NCBI GenBank assembly: GCA_944385705.1
Contig: CALWYF010000012.1
Location: 1-50,932 of the forward strand
Reading direction: 5' to 3'
Length of the DNA stretch: 50,932 bases
Origin: an uncultured Oscillospiraceae bacterium
GTDB taxonomy: Bacteria; Bacillota; Clostridia; Oscillospirales; Oscillospiraceae
Position 1 is the first letter of the stretch. Each line of letters starts with the position of its first letter. This document shows positions 32,977-41,052 of this stretch, one piece after another. Position numbers and translations under genes: made by a program. The notes below the pieces were generated by a model. It ran no database searches. It saw only the letters and a list, made by a program, of their open reading frames with translations, and was not told where the DNA came from.

Positions 32977-33912
32977 CTATGGTGCTTTGGTCCGCAATGG
33001 TAAGTCCAGGCTGGTAGCCACATCTATGAGCTTAAACAGCGGTTCCAGAGATCCGGTATTCACATCCAGTGTAGATACACCGGCAGGCCCCAGGACAAAG
33101 CCCTCTCCGCTCTCACTGTAATAATGGCCGCTGCAATAGCTCTCCATAGGTACCAGAGGGCCCGGCGTATAGGTTTTCATATCAAAGGAGCGAATACCCG
33201 GCTGCCCGTTCTCTTCCCCGGACACATAAAGCTCATTACCCATGCGCAGTAGCAGCTGGAAGTTGAAACCGTTCAGTGGGACGGTCTCCAGGAGCCTGGC
33301 CTGGCCGTCGATTATATAGGCATTTTCAAAGTCGCAGAGAGCCGCCCTGTCCGTTCCAAGAGCTGCAAAGTAGGTAAATATAGGAGTGGGCGACTCGCTG
33401 CCGGGTATGGCTTTAAATCCGGGCTCCGCCTGACTCAGCAGCTCTCCGGTGGCGCAGTCGTAGCGCAGGATATAGTACTTCGTAGTGTTGCTTTCATGGT
33501 CGTATTTCTCCGACGTGAGCCACAGTACCCCGTCTTGGACATCCAGGTCCACAGACATGTAATACACTCCGTCCTCAAAAAGGCTCTTGCTGTATCTGTC
33601 GCTGTCAAAGCTCAGGTGGCTCCATGCTCCGCTGCCCAGGTCCAAAGAGCTTAGCTTATACCCATTATCTCCAATATAGGTCACAAAGAGCTTGTTGTCC
33701 TCCAGAACCATGGAGTTTATACTTTCTCCGCCCTCCGGCAGCTCTATCACCTGGGAGATATAGCCCGGGACCATTTCCGCCGGGCCGTCTCCGGCATCCG
33801 TATTCCCGGAGCGGACAGGGGCTTCGCCCTTGCCCGCCCCCTCTTTTCCGCAGGCACAGAGGCTCAGCAGCAGGGCAAGAGCCAGCAGCAGGGCAAATAT
33901 CCTTTTACTCAT
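32977..33912 (-). CDS. N-terminal part of a frameshifted lipoprotein (propeller-like)
   Basis: About 311 residues. The signal peptide ends in LLSLCACGKE, with a lipidated cysteine at about residue 21 and a Gly/Ala-rich linker. The rest has repeated strand-turn units (for example YYILRYDCATGELL, PGIRSFDMKTYTPGP, GVSTLDVNTGSLEPLF), in the manner of a beta-propeller. I chose the ATG at 33912, 8 nt after GGAGG; a GTG at 33921 is also in frame. The stop at 32977 follows LRTKAP, an abrupt nonsense tail produced by the frameshift. The other half lies just downstream in the other frame. Function is unknown, perhaps nutrient sensing or binding at the surface. Confidence 0.7.
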   Translation of the reverse strand: MSKRIFALLLALALLLSLCACGKEGAGKGEAPVRSGNTDAGDGPAEMVPGYISQVIELPEGGESINSMVLEDNKLFVTYIGDNGYKLSSLDLGSGAWSHLSFDSDRYSKSLFEDGVYYMSVDLDVQDGVLWLTSEKYDHESNTTKYYILRYDCATGELLSQAEPGFKAIPGSESPTPIFTYFAALGTDRAALCDFENAYIIDGQARLLETVPLNGFNFQLLLRMGNELYVSGEENGQPGIRSFDMKTYTPGPLVPMESYCSGHYYSESGEGFVLGPAGVSTLDVNTGSLEPLFKLIDVATSLDLPLRTKAP

Positions 33913-33995
33913 TGAGCTCACCTCCGCAATATTTTGTTTCCCGAAACTCTTATATTATAGTAACGGGCTCTGCCGCCGCTTTGTTTCAGCTTTAC

Positions 33996-34017
33996 TTAAG
34001 AATTAAGAATTATTAAG
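33996..34017. repeat. Three TTAAG direct repeats upstream of two divergent genes
   Basis: TTAAG occurs at 33996, 34003 and 34013, the last two separated by 5 nt. Direct repeats spaced about one helical turn are typical OmpR-family regulator sites. They lie between the frameshifted lipoprotein gene and the DUF975 gene. The AT-rich context makes chance occurrence possible. Confidence 0.35.
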
Positions 34018-34106
34018 ATTTCCTGTCTGCCGCCAGTCCTGCGCCGTATTTACATATTCATATTTGTCTGGTATATTGTAGAAAAAACGAAAGGGTGAAC
34101 ACGCCT

Positions 34107-34868
34107 ATGGGAATCAGACGAGTGGAACTGAAGGAGAGGGCCAGGAACCTTATATCCCGGTCCAGGCCCAGCGTTTTGCTGGTGGGACTGGCGTATATCG
34201 CCATATGCTTTGTGCTGTATATGCTCTCCTCCAGGCTTCTGGGTCTGAACTACACGGATACTTTAAGCGAGCTGTACACCGAGTACCTGGAAAGCGGGAA
34301 TCTGGAGTATGCCCTCCAGGTGGCCATGAAAATGGCTCCCCCCTTCTATGCTGTGGTGCTCAGCTGGCTGACGGACTTTCTGAGCTATGTGGTAGGCGCG
34401 GGCTTTACGCTCTTCCTGCTGAACACTATCCGCCGCGCCGGGGCCAGCTTCGGCAACCTGCTGGACGCCTTCCCGCTCTTCTTCAAGCTGTTCCTGCTGA
34501 ACCTGCTGACGGGTATTTTCATTTTCCTCTGGTCCCTGCTCCTTGTCGTTCCGGGTATCATCGCTGCCTACCGCTACAGGCAGGCCCCGTATATAATGCT
34601 GGACGACCCCGATAAGTCGGTGCTCCAGTGCATCCGGGAATCCAAGGCGATGATGGCGGGGCACAAGGGCGAGCTCTTCGTCATGGACCTGAGCTTTATC
34701 GGATGGAGTATTCTTTCCAACACCCTCTATGTGGGCTATCTGGTGCAGATATGGGCCATGCCTTATATCAATCTCAGCTATGCCCTGTATTATGAGGCCC
34801 TCTCCGGCAGAGATATCTATGCAGCCGACAGAGGGGTTGAGTTCCCCCCTCCCCCCATTGACTACTAA
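34107..34868 (+). CDS. DUF975-family integral membrane protein
   Basis: A 253-residue membrane protein with about five or six helices, matching DUF975 by its N-terminal basic amphipathic RRVELKERARNLI, the central LLLVVPGIIAAYRYRQAPYIMLDDP and the RESKAMMAGHKGELFVMDLSFIGW segment. The family is common in Firmicutes and has no established function; it resembles YciC-type membrane proteins. I chose the ATG at 34107 (AAAGGG is 11 nt upstream); a GTG at 34095 is also possible. It is a single gene with its own terminator. Confidence 0.85.
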   Translation: MGIRRVELKERARNLISRSRPSVLLVGLAYIAICFVLYMLSSRLLGLNYTDTLSELYTEYLESGNLEYALQVAMKMAPPFYAVVLSWLTDFLSYVVGAGFTLFLLNTIRRAGASFGNLLDAFPLFFKLFLLNLLTGIFIFLWSLLLVVPGIIAAYRYRQAPYIMLDDPDKSVLQCIRESKAMMAGHKGELFVMDLSFIGWSILSNTLYVGYLVQIWAMPYINLSYALYYEALSGRDIYAADRGVEFPPPPIDY

Positions 34869-34883
34869 GCGCCAGGATATATG

Positions 34884-34917
34884 AAAAGCTCCTGCGGCTG
34901 GGCCGCAGGAGCTTTTT
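34884..34917 (+). terminator. Terminator of the DUF975 gene
   Basis: A perfect 15-bp stem AAAAGCTCCTGCGGC and its complement with a 3-nt TGG loop and T5. It also faces the convergent symporter gene. Confidence 0.9.
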
Positions 34918-34958
34918 AGGTATTTGGTAATTCTGTTTTTTTATATCGGGCAGGAAGC

Positions 34959-36488
34959 TCACTTGCCTACGCTCTCGAACTCCTCCACAATCTCCTTCTC
35001 GGGGGCGGCGGTAATAAGGCTCACCACAACAATGACCACGCAGGAGATGATGAAGGCGGGGAGCAGCTCGTAGATGGCGAATATGCCGCCCAGCTTTGCA
35101 ACGCCGAACTTCCACACGAAAATCATCACGCCGCCGGTGACCATGCCTGCCAGAGCGCCCCACTTGTTGCAGCGCTTCCAGAACAGGGCGAAGAGCATCA
35201 CAGGGCCGAAGGTGGCGCCGAAGCCCGCCCAGGCAAAGGAGACCACTCGGAAGATGGAGCTGTTGGGGTCGCTGGCAAAGACGATGCCCAGAACTGCCAC
35301 GGCCAGAACGGTGATGCGGGCGATGAGCATGGTCTTCTTGTCGTTGAGTTTGATGCCCAGAACGTTGGTGAGTATGTTGTGGGTCACACCGGAGGCGGCA
35401 GCCAGAAGCTGAGCGTCGGCAGTGGACATGGTGGCGGCCAGGATACCGGCAATGATAATACCGGCGATGATGGCGGGAAGTACACCCACCTGAGCCAGGG
35501 CGCTGGAGGCGTTGACTATCATATTCTCGGCCTCGGCCTGGGAGGCAGGCATTGCTATTGCGCCGGCCTTGGCCATGCTGTAGCCCACAACGCCGATGAT
35601 AACGGCGACGCCCAGAGAGATTACCACCCAGATGGAGCCCACACGGCGGGAGAGCTTCAGCTTGGTCTCATCGCCGATGGCCATGAAGTGGAGCAGGATG
35701 TGGGGCATACCGAAGTATCCCAGGCCCCAGGCCAAGGTGGATGCTATCATGAAGGGAGTATAGCTGCCGGCCTGAGCGGACTGGATATTGGTGGAGGCGG
35801 TGAGGCTCAGGTAGCCGGGGATTTCCTTTGCATTGGCTATGACGGCGTCCACGCCGCCGGCGGTGTTGATGCCGAATATCAGCACCACAATGAGGGCAAA
35901 GGTCATCACTATGCTCTGGATAAGGCTGGTGACGGAGGCTGCCATAAATCCGCCGGTGGCGCAGTAGGCTACGATGACGGCGGCAGAGACTATCATGGAG
36001 GTCATGTAGTCAAAGCCGAAGAGGCTGTTGAAGAGCTTGCCGCAGGCAGCAAAGCCGGAGGCGGTGTAGGGAACAAAGAAGATAATGACTATGAGAGCGC
36101 CCAGGGTCTCAATGAGCTTGGTGTTATCCCTGAAACGGATGGATATGAAGTCAGGAATTGTGATGGCGTGTATCTTTTCAGAGTAGAGACGCAGCCGCTT
36201 TGCCACAATAAGCCAGTTGAGGTAGGTGCCCAGGGCCAGGCCTATTGCCGTCCAGCTGGCTTCTGCCAGGCCGCAGAAAAGGGCCAGGCCGGGAACGCCC
36301 ATGAGCAGATAGGCGCTCATGTCGGAGGCTTCGGTGCTCATGGCGGTGACTATGGGGCCCAGCTTGCGTCCGCCCAGATAGAAGTCCTCAGAATTGTTGT
36401 TCTTGGAATACACTATGCCTATGGCCAGCATACCCACAAGATACACTACAACAGAAATCAAAATACCTACGGTTGACATGGTTGACAT
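34959..36488 (-). CDS. putP: Sodium/proline symporter (SSS family, PutP-like)
   Basis: A 509-residue sodium:solute symporter with about thirteen membrane helices. Family motifs are the N-terminal SEDFYLGGRKLGPIVTAMS stretch, TEASDMSAYLLMGVPG, the sodium-site region ATMSTADAQLLAAAS and LGYFGMPHILLHFMA. The close match of the first half to PutP suggests proline import, but related solutes cannot be excluded. GAGGAG precedes the ATG by 6 nt. It diverges from a LysR-type gene whose control region contains dyads between the two promoters and is probably its regulator. Confidence 0.92.
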   Translation of the reverse strand: MSTMSTVGILISVVVYLVGMLAIGIVYSKNNNSEDFYLGGRKLGPIVTAMSTEASDMSAYLLMGVPGLALFCGLAEASWTAIGLALGTYLNWLIVAKRLRLYSEKIHAITIPDFISIRFRDNTKLIETLGALIVIIFFVPYTASGFAACGKLFNSLFGFDYMTSMIVSAAVIVAYCATGGFMAASVTSLIQSIVMTFALIVVLIFGINTAGGVDAVIANAKEIPGYLSLTASTNIQSAQAGSYTPFMIASTLAWGLGYFGMPHILLHFMAIGDETKLKLSRRVGSIWVVISLGVAVIIGVVGYSMAKAGAIAMPASQAEAENMIVNASSALAQVGVLPAIIAGIIIAGILAATMSTADAQLLAAASGVTHNILTNVLGIKLNDKKTMLIARITVLAVAVLGIVFASDPNSSIFRVVSFAWAGFGATFGPVMLFALFWKRCNKWGALAGMVTGGVMIFVWKFGVAKLGGIFAIYELLPAFIISCVVIVVVSLITAAPEKEIVEEFESVGK

Positions 36489-36521
36489 TGCTTTCTCCTC
36501 GCTTTTCTTAACATGGTACGA

Positions 36522-36549
36522 ATTATAATGGATTAAATTTTAATTTCAA
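36522..36549 (-). promoter_or_regulatory. putP promoter
   Basis: TTGAAA (36549-36544), a 16-nt spacer and TATAAT (36527-36522) on the minus strand. Confidence 0.65.
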
Positions 36550-36571
36550 GCGGGAGACAAGCATAAAAAGC

Positions 36572-36599
36572 TTGAATATTCATTTTTTTGGACTATAAT
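36572..36599 (+). promoter_or_regulatory. lysR-type gene promoter
   Basis: TTGAAT (36572-36577), a 16-nt spacer and TATAAT (36594-36599). The -35 overlaps a 10-bp palindrome TGAATATTCA (36573-36582). Confidence 0.6.
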
Positions 36600-36628
36600 A
36601 TAAATACCCCTAATTCTTTTCATAATAG

Positions 36629-36645
36629 CATGAATTTAATTCATG
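36629..36645. promoter_or_regulatory. 17-bp dyad, probable LysR-type operator
   Basis: CATGAATT-T-AATTCATG is a perfect inverted repeat with the T-N11-A form favoured by LysR-type regulators. It sits between the promoter and the ribosome site of the LysR gene, so it could mediate autorepression. GAAT/ATTC half-sites recur at 36574-36581. Confidence 0.6.
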
Positions 36646-36661
36646 TAAAGGATGTGAGCAT

Positions 36662-37537
36662 ATAAATATTGCAAAATATCAGACGCTGGTGGCAGTAGTG
36701 GAAGCCGGGAGCCTGACAAGAGCGGCTCAGACTCTGGGCTGCACCCAGTCCGCCGTGAGCCACAGTATAGACAGTCTTGAGCAGGAGCTGGGCTTTGCAC
36801 TTTTAAAGCGCAGCCGGGCCGGAGTGCGTCTCACCGGAGAGGGAGAGCGAATGATAGCCGCCGTAAGGAACCTCCTCAACAGCGCCGAGCAGCTGAACCA
36901 GACCGCCGCCTCCATCCGCGGGCTGGATAGCGGCACCGTGCGCATAGGCAGTTTTACCTCCGTTGCCGTCCACTGGCTGCCTCCTGTGCTGAAGGAATTT
37001 CAGCAGGACTTTCCCCGGGTGGATATAAAGCTCCTTAACGGCGACTATCACGACGTGGAACAGTGGCTGCTGGAGGGCAGCATAGACATAGGCTTTGTAA
37101 ACGTGCCCTGCGCCGTGGACTGTGAGTGTATACCTCTGATGGACGACCGGCTGCTGGCCATACTCCCTCGCCACAGCCGCTTTGAGAGCTACCCAAAGTT
37201 TCCCCTGGTTGAGTGTGAGACGGAGCCCTTTATAAGTCTGCTGGAGAGCTCCGACCACGACGCCCGCCGGGCCCTGGAAGCTGCCGGTGTGAAGCCCAAC
37301 GTGCGCTTTTACACCAAGGACGACTACGCCATTATCGCCATGGTGGAGCAGGGGCTGGGCATCAGCATCATGCCGGAGCTTCTTCTGAAGGGGCGGCATG
37401 ACGATATACAGATACTCCCCCTGGTACCGGAATCCAAGCGTACAATAGGCATGGCCATTGCCGCCGGAGACCGGGCCGGCCCGGCCACCCGACGCTTTGC
37501 CGACTATGTGGTGCGCTATGTAAAAAACCACAGTTGA
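36662..37537 (+). CDS. LysR-family regulator with apparent AUA start codon
   Basis: About 291 residues. The N-terminal helix-turn-helix is complete only if translation begins upstream of the first GTG (36689). Codons 36662-36688 read I-N-I-A-K-Y-Q-T-L, the normal start of this domain (usually M-N-I-x-x-Y-x-T-L). No ATG, GTG or TTG exists in that stretch before the stop at 36626. AAAGGA ends 9 nt before the ATA at 36662, ideal spacing for that codon; ATT at 36668 is the alternative. The rest is typical: AGSLTRAAQTLGCTQSAVSHSI, then a two-lobed effector-binding domain to residue 291. It diverges from putP, its likely target. The start is either non-canonical or a mutated ATG. Confidence 0.85.
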   Translation: MNIAKYQTLVAVVEAGSLTRAAQTLGCTQSAVSHSIDSLEQELGFALLKRSRAGVRLTGEGERMIAAVRNLLNSAEQLNQTAASIRGLDSGTVRIGSFTSVAVHWLPPVLKEFQQDFPRVDIKLLNGDYHDVEQWLLEGSIDIGFVNVPCAVDCECIPLMDDRLLAILPRHSRFESYPKFPLVECETEPFISLLESSDHDARRALEAAGVKPNVRFYTKDDYAIIAMVEQGLGISIMPELLLKGRHDDIQILPLVPESKRTIGMAIAAGDRAGPATRRFADYVVRYVKNHS

Positions 37538-37657
37538 CACAGTCTCGCCGGGCAGGATCATATTCCCATATATCGGGCCTGTCAGTTTAAAAAAGTGTTG
37601 ATTTAGGAAAAAGCCGAAATTTCTTGCAGCGGCAATGGAAGCATAGCCGGCATAAGA

Positions 37658-37693
37658 AAAGAGGTCCCCTTCATGAATGAACAGGACCTCTTT
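37658..37693. terminator. Terminator between LysR and lipoprotein genes
   Basis: AAAGAGGTCC (37658-37667) pairs with GGACCTCTTT (37684-37693), and an inner TTCAT/ATGAA stem extends the hairpin. It lies between convergent genes and can serve both. Confidence 0.75.
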
Positions 37694-37712
37694 AAATTTC
37701 GATTGCCGCTTG

Positions 37713-38498
37713 TTAATTTGTTGCTGCTTCTGCATCTTCAGCGTCGGAAATTCCGCTTGCATCCAACAAGTCTGCCGGAATGGCGCTGACGGCCAACTGA
37801 TCTATTTCGGATAAGCTGTTATACCATTCAAGCCACTCCAATGTCTCCTGAGAAAGGCTGTCTCTGTCTATCCATCTGTCTCCAAAACGGACCTGGCTTC
37901 CGTCTCCCGCTCTGTGTTCAAAAACAATCCACTTTCCATTTATCAGCAGCTCGATGGTGTCGTCAGTACCATATTGGTATCCGAAGCCGGTTCCAAAATT
38001 AGACTGATTATCGGCTGTCGGCGTTTCGGAGCCGTCAACGCTTGAAGTTATTTCCCCGTCCATCACCCCACAGCGGCCCTCAATGCTGCTTTCTTTTCCG
38101 GTATCATAGTAGAGCTTACCATCCACCATTACCATGGGGATCTTGTCCCATTCAAGCCTTGCTTTTGCGGGAGTTCTTAATGTGATAGCATATACGGTAT
38201 TAATCTTCAAGGGGTCGCTTTCTGCGATTTCACCATTGTAGTACACAACAACTTCATCCCCTACAGACAAATCTGTATAGCTGTCCGTATTCTCCACATC
38301 CAAAGAAACGCTGCACTCTGCGCCGTAAGGATAAGCCTCTGTCTCTATGTAAATCAGAATTGAATTATCTCGGACTTCTTCCACGATTCCAGCAATACTT
38401 GGTTCATGCTCAATAATATAGTTCATGCTTCTGTTGTTGCAGCCTGTCAAAGCCAATATACAGGTCAATGCCAGAGCAAACACAATATGCCTTTTCAA
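37713..38498 (-). CDS. Lipoprotein of unknown function (DUF3221-like N-terminal domain)
   Basis: A 261-residue exported lipoprotein. The signal peptide ends in LALTGCNN, with lipidated cysteine near residue 20. Residues about 35-110 (IAGIVEEVRDNSILIYIET, then GDEVVVYYNGEI) look like a small beta-barrel of the DUF3221 kind. The second half contains GKWIVFEHRAGDGSQVRFG and a C-terminal EWLEWYNSLSEIDQLAVSAIP helix. The start is TTG at 38498, 7 nt after AGGGGG. The gene is visibly more AT-rich than its neighbours, which may mean recent acquisition. No operon partner is present. Confidence 0.75.
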   Translation of the reverse strand: MKRHIVFALALTCILALTGCNNRSMNYIIEHEPSIAGIVEEVRDNSILIYIETEAYPYGAECSVSLDVENTDSYTDLSVGDEVVVYYNGEIAESDPLKINTVYAITLRTPAKARLEWDKIPMVMVDGKLYYDTGKESSIEGRCGVMDGEITSSVDGSETPTADNQSNFGTGFGYQYGTDDTIELLINGKWIVFEHRAGDGSQVRFGDRWIDRDSLSQETLEWLEWYNSLSEIDQLAVSAIPADLLDASGISDAEDAEAATN

Positions 38499-38617
38499 AC
38501 AGACACCCCCTGTCGGATTTTATTCATAGGTATTTCTATCTGCATTGACGCAAATTTTTTTCTGATGTTTCCTTTGTTCCATTTTAAGATATAAAAAGCT
38601 TTTCTGCAAGTCGCTAT

Positions 38618-38656
38618 AAACGACCCGGACAGGCCTTCTCAGGCCGGGAGCCGTTT
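38618..38656. other. GC-rich imperfect stem-loop in a 220-bp gap
   Basis: AAACG, CCCGG and GGCCT pair in register with AGGCC, CCGGG and CGTTT with small bulges. No T-tract follows. It lies in the otherwise featureless 38499-38718 gap before the feo promoter. Confidence 0.3.
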
Positions 38657-38718
38657 GGTGATACAGGCGGATTTTCCCGGTCAACACTTAGCTTTAACAG
38701 GGACTGTCGAGCCCGCCC

Positions 38719-38747
38719 TTGACATAGGAATTAGCCCGTGCTAATAT
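38719..38747 (+). promoter_or_regulatory. feoAB promoter with iron-repressor-type operator
   Basis: TTGACA (38719-38724), a 17-nt spacer and TAATAT (38742-38747). The dyad ATTAGC-CCGT-GCTAAT (38730-38745) covers the spacer and most of the -10. TTAGC/GCTAA half-sites resemble DtxR/IdeR-type iron-dependent operators, so feo should be shut off by iron. Confidence 0.8.
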
Positions 38748-38812
38748 CATGCCGGTATAAATAATAATAGAGTAGGATTTGAAAGAGTGCCGTACCTGGA
38801 GGGCAGAGATAT

Positions 38813-39046
38813 ATGACATTGGACAAACTGAATGTAGGCGGCAGCGCCGTGATAAGCGCTGTGGGCGGAGAGGGTCCCCTTCGCTGCCGTCTGCTGGATA
38901 TGGGGCTTATACCCCGCACCCGGGTCACGCTCCAAAAAGTGGCCCCTATGGGCGACCCCATAGAGATAAGGGTAAGAGGCTATGAGCTGACATTGCGCAT
39001 AGAAGATGCCAAAAAGATAGAGATAGTGCCGGAGGTGAAGGGCTGA
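38813..39046 (+). CDS. feoA: Ferrous iron transport accessory protein FeoA
   Basis: A 77-residue cytoplasmic SH3-like protein. The family features are LLDMGLIPRTRVTLQKVAPMGDP and the closing LTLRIEDAKKIEI. FeoA helps FeoB take up Fe2+. GGAGGG lies 9 nt before the ATG. Its stop shares one base with the feoB start, so translation is coupled. Confidence 0.95.
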   Translation: MTLDKLNVGGSAVISAVGGEGPLRCRLLDMGLIPRTRVTLQKVAPMGDPIEIRVRGYELTLRIEDAKKIEIVPEVKG

Positions 39047-41052
39047 TGATATTCGCTTTGGTGGGAAATCAGAACTGCGGCAAAACCACCCTTTTCAACG
39101 CCCTCACCGGCGCCAACCAGCATGTGGGCAACTTCCCCGGCGTCACCGTGGACCAGAAGATGGGGGAAGTGCGGGGGGAGAAAAACTGCACCGTGGTGGA
39201 CCTGCCCGGTATCTATTCTCTGCGGCCTTACACCCAGGAGGAGATAGTCTCCCGGAACTTCATTCTCAACAACCGTCCCGACGGTATAATAAATATCATC
39301 GACGCCACCAACATCGAGCGAAACCTCTATCTCACCCTTCAGCTGCTGGAGCTGCGCATCCCCACGGTTCTGGCCATGAACATGATGGATGAGGTGAGAG
39401 CCAACGGCGGCACCGTGGATGTGAGCGGTCTGAGCAGGGCTTTGGGCATCCCGGTGGTGCCTATAGTGGCGGCCAAGGGCGAAGGCGTGTCCGAACTCAT
39501 TGACCAGGCGGTCACCGTGGCAAAGAACAAGACCCTGCCGGGAGTCTATGACTTCTGCGACGAGGGTTCCCCTGTTCACCGCTGCATCCACGCCGTGGTC
39601 CACCTCATTCAGGACCATGCGGACAAGCTGGGCATCTCCTCCCGCTTCTGCACTGCCAAACTCATCGAGGGGGACACGGATCTGGCGGACCGTCTGGGTC
39701 TGGATCAGAATGAGAAGGAGTTGCTGGAACACTGCATAGTCCAGATGGAGACGGAGACCGGCCTTGATCGCAACGCCGCTCTGGCGGACATGCGCTACAG
39801 CTTTATTGAAAACGTCGTAGCCAAGACGGTGGTGAAATGTCACGAGAGCATAGAGCACCGCCGCTCAGTTCAGATAGACAAGGTCCTCACCGGCAAGTAC
39901 ACCGCTATCCCCGTTTTTCTGGGGATAATGCTCCTCATATTCTATCTCACCTTCAATGTGATAGGCGCAGCCCTGTCCAACTGGCTCAGCCTGGGCATTG
40001 ACGCCGTGACAAGTCTGGTGGACCGGGGCCTCACCGCCTACGGTATAAACCCGGTGGTGAAGGGTCTGGTGGTGGACGGAGTGCTCTCCGGAGTGGGCAG
40101 CGTTTTGAGCTTCCTGCCCCTTATTGTCACTCTGTTTTTCTTTCTTTCCATTCTGGAAGACACCGGCTATATGGCCCGGGTGGCCTTCGTCATGGATAAG
40201 CTTCTGCGTAAGATAGGCCTTTCCGGCCGCAGCTTTGTTCCCATGCTCATTGGCTTCGGCTGCACCGTGCCCGCCATCATGGCCACCCGCACCGTCTCCT
40301 CCGACCGGGACAGGAAGATGACTATTCTCCTGACCCCCTATATGAGCTGTTCGGCCAAGATACCCATATACGCGGTGTTCTCCGCCGCCTTCTTTGAAAA
40401 CAGCGGCCTTGCCATGATAGCCCTGTATGTGACGGGCATAGCGGTGGGCATCATCGTGGCCCTGGTGCTGAAAGGCACCGCCTTCAAGGGCGAGCCCGTG
40501 CCCTTTGTCATGGAGCTGCCCAACTACCGCATGCCCTCCGCCAAGAGCGTGGGGCTGCTGCTGTGGGAAAAGGCCAGGGACTTCCTCCAGCGGGCCTTCT
40601 CCATCATCTTCATGGCCACCGTACTTATCTGGGTGCTCCAGAGCTTTGACTCCCGCCTGAACGTGGTCACTGACAGTGCCAACAGTCTCCTTGCTCTGAT
40701 AGGCCAGTTCATCGCCCCCATCTTCAAGCCCCTGGGCTTTGGGGACTGGCGCATGGTCACCGCCCTCATCTCCGGCTTTACCGCTAAGGAGGCGGTGGTA
40801 TCCACCCTGGCGGTGCTGCTGGGCACCAGCATGGCCGATTTGGGCGGGGCCCTGACCGCGGTGTTCACTCCTCTGGCTGCCGTGAGCTTTCTGGTTTTCA
40901 CCCTGCTGTACACTCCCTGCGTGGCCTCTATCGCCACCATACGCCGGGAGCTGGGCTCCGGCCTGAAGGCCTTCGGAGTGGTAGTGCTCCAGTGTACGGT
41001 TGCCTGGCTTGCAGCCTTTATAGTCTATAACGTAGGTGCTTTGATAATATGA
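39046..41052 (+). CDS. feoB: Ferrous iron transporter FeoB
   Basis: A 668-residue GTP-dependent Fe2+ importer. The cytoplasmic G domain has GNQNCGKTTLFNALTG (G1), VDLPGIYSL (G3) and NMMD (G4), followed by a helical GDI-like region. The membrane part (about 280-668) has two Gate segments, with GFGCTVPAIMATRTV and later FTAKEAVVSTLAVL. The length is in the usual range. It sits between feoA and a small Cys-rich gene, all overlapping, so the three are one translational unit. It provides iron for the many Fe-S proteins expected in this anaerobe, including the hydrogenase. Confidence 0.97.
   Translation: MIFALVGNQNCGKTTLFNALTGANQHVGNFPGVTVDQKMGEVRGEKNCTVVDLPGIYSLRPYTQEEIVSRNFILNNRPDGIINIIDATNIERNLYLTLQLLELRIPTVLAMNMMDEVRANGGTVDVSGLSRALGIPVVPIVAAKGEGVSELIDQAVTVAKNKTLPGVYDFCDEGSPVHRCIHAVVHLIQDHADKLGISSRFCTAKLIEGDTDLADRLGLDQNEKELLEHCIVQMETETGLDRNAALADMRYSFIENVVAKTVVKCHESIEHRRSVQIDKVLTGKYTAIPVFLGIMLLIFYLTFNVIGAALSNWLSLGIDAVTSLVDRGLTAYGINPVVKGLVVDGVLSGVGSVLSFLPLIVTLFFFLSILEDTGYMARVAFVMDKLLRKIGLSGRSFVPMLIGFGCTVPAIMATRTVSSDRDRKMTILLTPYMSCSAKIPIYAVFSAAFFENSGLAMIALYVTGIAVGIIVALVLKGTAFKGEPVPFVMELPNYRMPSAKSVGLLLWEKARDFLQRAFSIIFMATVLIWVLQSFDSRLNVVTDSANSLLALIGQFIAPIFKPLGFGDWRMVTALISGFTAKEAVVSTLAVLLGTSMADLGGALTAVFTPLAAVSFLVFTLLYTPCVASIATIRRELGSGLKAFGVVVLQCTVAWLAAFIVYNVGALII

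Larger units (their letters stand above)
31763..33912 (-). pseudogene. Frameshifted propeller-plus-solute-binding lipoprotein gene
   Basis: Joining the two fragments with a one-base correction near 33001-33006 gives a protein of about 715 residues: signal peptide with lipobox, an N-terminal region with repeated YDCATGEL- and DMKTYTPG-like turns suggesting a beta-propeller, then a solute-binding fold. Across the join the reading becomes ...SLDLTIADQSTIAQSQ..., without a gap. The break is either a real mutation or a sequencing error. No slippery heptamer suggests programmed shifting. Confidence 0.75.

Noticed and set aside
33001..33006. Programmed ribosomal frameshifting in the lipoprotein gene
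   Set aside because: No slippery heptamer or downstream pseudoknot is visible at the join (GGACTTACC). Mutation or sequencing error is simpler.
36689..36691. GTG at 36689 as the true LysR start
   Set aside because: It removes conserved first-helix residues and has no ribosome site at correct spacing. Position 36662 has both.
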